Of a DNA stretch of 5,844 bases, positions 4,117 through 5,844 are shown one piece after another (position 1 is the first letter of the stretch; each line of letters opens with the position of its first letter). Origin of the DNA: Methylococcaceae bacterium (GTDB taxonomy: Bacteria; Pseudomonadota; Gammaproteobacteria; Methylococcales; Methylomonadaceae); NCBI GenBank assembly GCA_947505055.1, contig CANNLO010000310.1:1-5844 (forward strand), read 5' to 3'. The notes under the pieces are model-generated. The model made no database searches. It saw only the letters and a list, made by a program, of their open reading frames with translations, and was not told the origin of the DNA. The position numbers and the translations under genes were made by a program.

Positions 4117-5844
4117 CTAATGCACCGCATCCCAAATAGGCTGTAGCAAGGTCTGGCATTGCTGTTCAAAATGCTCATCAAGTATCTCAGCTCGGTTGGT
4201 CATGTCTTGGTACAGTCTTTTAAGTTCTGGTTCATAAGCCTGAGTTACCGCTCTATCTAGCCAATCTTGGGCGGCCGCTATAGCCGGTTTGCTCGCCCTA
4301 GTGCTGGTTTTTAATACCTGAGCCTGTTTAACATAGGCTAACGCTGCTTCTACGAAAAAAGCATTGGGCGCTTGCTGGCCAGTACAATAAATATCAACTA
4401 AGGCCGCTAATAAATCGGCTGAACCCTGTTCGGGCAAGAACACGATATCTTCATCCGTACTTAATAAGTAAGTGCTTTGTGGGGCTAGCTGATTTAAGAC
4501 GCAATGTTGCAACAGCGCATTGATAAAGTCTTTGCCTTTAAGATCTGCATAGCGATAAATCAGGCTCCCTTGTTCATAACGACAGCCCAACTTACCAATC
4601 AGACGATGCTGATTTATATGGATATCGATCCCGACTTCTTCTATAGGCGCACCTAAGTTTATTTCTTGGATGCGCGTCACGAAGTCTTCAATGGTCGTTT
4701 GTTGCTTTGCAAACTCTAGCTCACCTAAGACTCCTGATAACCAGCGCCCTTGCGCCTGTAGTTTTTTTACCGAGAGATGTTCTCCTAACAGCCGTTGCTC
4801 TATCCAATCATGATAAATACTGTAGCCGTCCATTTTATCAATGACGAAGGGTTCACATTCTTCGATTTGCGCACTAATCCCCTGAAAGCGTAGCGTTAAT
4901 TGCTGACGCATAAAATAGCGTTGTGGATGTTGATAAAAAGCTAATAAATCAGCAATATCGATAACTCTGCTTTCCTCAGTCGTGAGTTCACCTTGCCACC
5001 AATCTGCTGATTTTATCTCTGGCGTTTGCAAGGCCTTAGCGGTTTCACAATCTGCGCTAGAAAAACTTACTAAACCAGGACTGTCATTAAAATAGCGATG
5101 ACTGAAGGATTGCAAAGGTTCACGTATGGTCAGGTCTTGCAGTTGATAGCTATCTTGTAATACTTCAAGCAACTCGCTAATCACTACAGAAGGAAAGATA
5201 AGCTCATTATTAGCGATAGATTGACCAATGTAGGTCATGACCAATTGTTGTCGTGTGGATAATAAAATCTCTAAAAACTGATAGCGATCATCGGTACGAC
5301 GCGAGCGATCACCTTTACGAAAGTGTTGTGACAATAAGTCGAAGGTCGGGCTTTGATCTATTTTTGGAAACTCACCTTCATTCATACCCAGCAAGGCGAT
5401 GACTTTAAATGGAATGGAGCGCATCGGCAACATAGAACAAAAGGTTAATTGTCCTCGTAAAAAACCTTGAGTCGATTTACTTTCACAGACCCGATCTTCT
5501 AGCCAGCTAGTTATAATCGGCAACGCTAGAGTGTCGTTATGAACATCCTCTAAATCAACCGATAAGGCTGTTAATAGCTCATGTAGTTGTTGCTGTTCAA
5601 TAGAGCTAGATTGTCCTAGTAATTGTTCGGCAAAATAACATAGCTGAGTAGTCCAATTCGTTAACGTCTTTGGCCGTTTTAGCTCATTTTTCGCTTTAAA
5701 CAATAAGTTCATAAAGCTACACAAACCGCCTAAGGCTTGCGCTGAAGAACCTTCAATATCAGGAAACGGTAAAATATCACAGACGAAATCATCTTCTGAG
5801 CCTACTGCGTAACCCATTAATAATCTATCCAATGCCGCTTGCCA
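4117..5844 (-). CDS. recC: RecBCD exonuclease V subunit RecC, C-terminal half (5' end off the window)
   Basis: The frame is open to the right edge, so only the last 575 residues or so are seen; E. coli RecC is about 1,120 residues. RecC is the non-catalytic scaffold of the RecBCD helicase-nuclease. It splits the DNA strands and recognises Chi in the single strand during double-strand-break repair and degradation of foreign DNA. Diagnostic blocks match the enterobacterial protein: the LDRLLMGYA start of the visible part, MLPMRSIPFKVIALLGMNEG (from about residue 138 of the visible part), and GDRSRRTDDRYQFLE (about 178-192), then YIGQSI and FPSV. The C-terminus (LLQPIWDAVH, TAG at 4117-4119) also resembles the family's end. 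No frameshift or internal stop is seen. A TTG at 5832 is not a real start, since the homologous sequence continues upstream. recB and recD are expected further right but are not in the window. Confidence 0.95.
   Translation of the reverse strand, partial: WQAALDRLLMGYAVGSEDDFVCDILPFPDIEGSSAQALGGLCSFMNLLFKAKNELKRPKTLTNWTTQLCYFAEQLLGQSSSIEQQQLHELLTALSVDLEDVHNDTLALPIITSWLEDRVCESKSTQGFLRGQLTFCSMLPMRSIPFKVIALLGMNEGEFPKIDQSPTFDLLSQHFRKGDRSRRTDDRYQFLEILLSTRQQLVMTYIGQSIANNELIFPSVVISELLEVLQDSYQLQDLTIREPLQSFSHRYFNDSPGLVSFSSADCETAKALQTPEIKSADWWQGELTTEESRVIDIADLLAFYQHPQRYFMRQQLTLRFQGISAQIEECEPFVIDKMDGYSIYHDWIEQRLLGEHLSVKKLQAQGRWLSGVLGELEFAKQQTTIEDFVTRIQEINLGAPIEEVGIDIHINQHRLIGKLGCRYEQGSLIYRYADLKGKDFINALLQHCVLNQLAPQSTYLLSTDEDIVFLPEQGSADLLAALVDIYCTGQQAPNAFFVEAALAYVKQAQVLKTSTRASKPAIAAAQDWLDRAVTQAYEPELKRLYQDMTNRAEILDEHFEQQCQTLLQPIWDAVH

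Overview
The window reads as an AT-rich gammaproteobacterial chromosome segment. The best phylogenetic marker is the C-terminal half of RecC (minus strand, right edge), which keeps the conserved blocks of the enterobacterial protein. A methanotroph-like gammaproteobacterium is possible, but that is only an impression; no marker here fixes the genus.

Left part (1-1322). Positions 1-149 are, on the minus strand, the 5' end of a group II intron. It begins exactly where a short minus-strand reading frame (150-304) breaks off. That frame encodes the DNA-binding N-terminus of a WYL-type (DeoR/HTH) regulator, so the regulator gene is split by the intron and the rest lies outside the window. After about 240 bases without a clear gene comes a minus-strand gene (547-963) for a small exported protein made of a signal peptide and five 23-residue tandem repeats. 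Diverging from it is a 53-residue membrane protein (1161-1322). The space between these two holds two near-identical palindromes of the form ACGACA-N5-TGTCGT, which look like paired operators for one unknown regulator.

Middle part (1323-3591). A plus-strand soluble histidine kinase (1582-2460) has complete catalytic boxes but almost no sensor region and no response regulator beside it. A stretch of about 280 bases without a supported gene follows. Next is a minus-strand VapBC-type toxin-antitoxin pair (2740-3344) with overlapping genes, then an intergenic stretch with palindromes, including three segments that can form two competing hairpins (3521-3568).

Right part (3592-5844). A small glycine-zipper lipoprotein gene (3592-3981) lies downstream of recC (4117-5844, running off the window). 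The gap between them holds a 61-base element (4041-4101) that folds on paper into a nearly fully paired three-way junction.

No single multi-gene novel system is evident. The parts most worth following are the split regulator gene, the repeat-protein/small-membrane-protein divergon with twin operators, and the structured intergenic elements.
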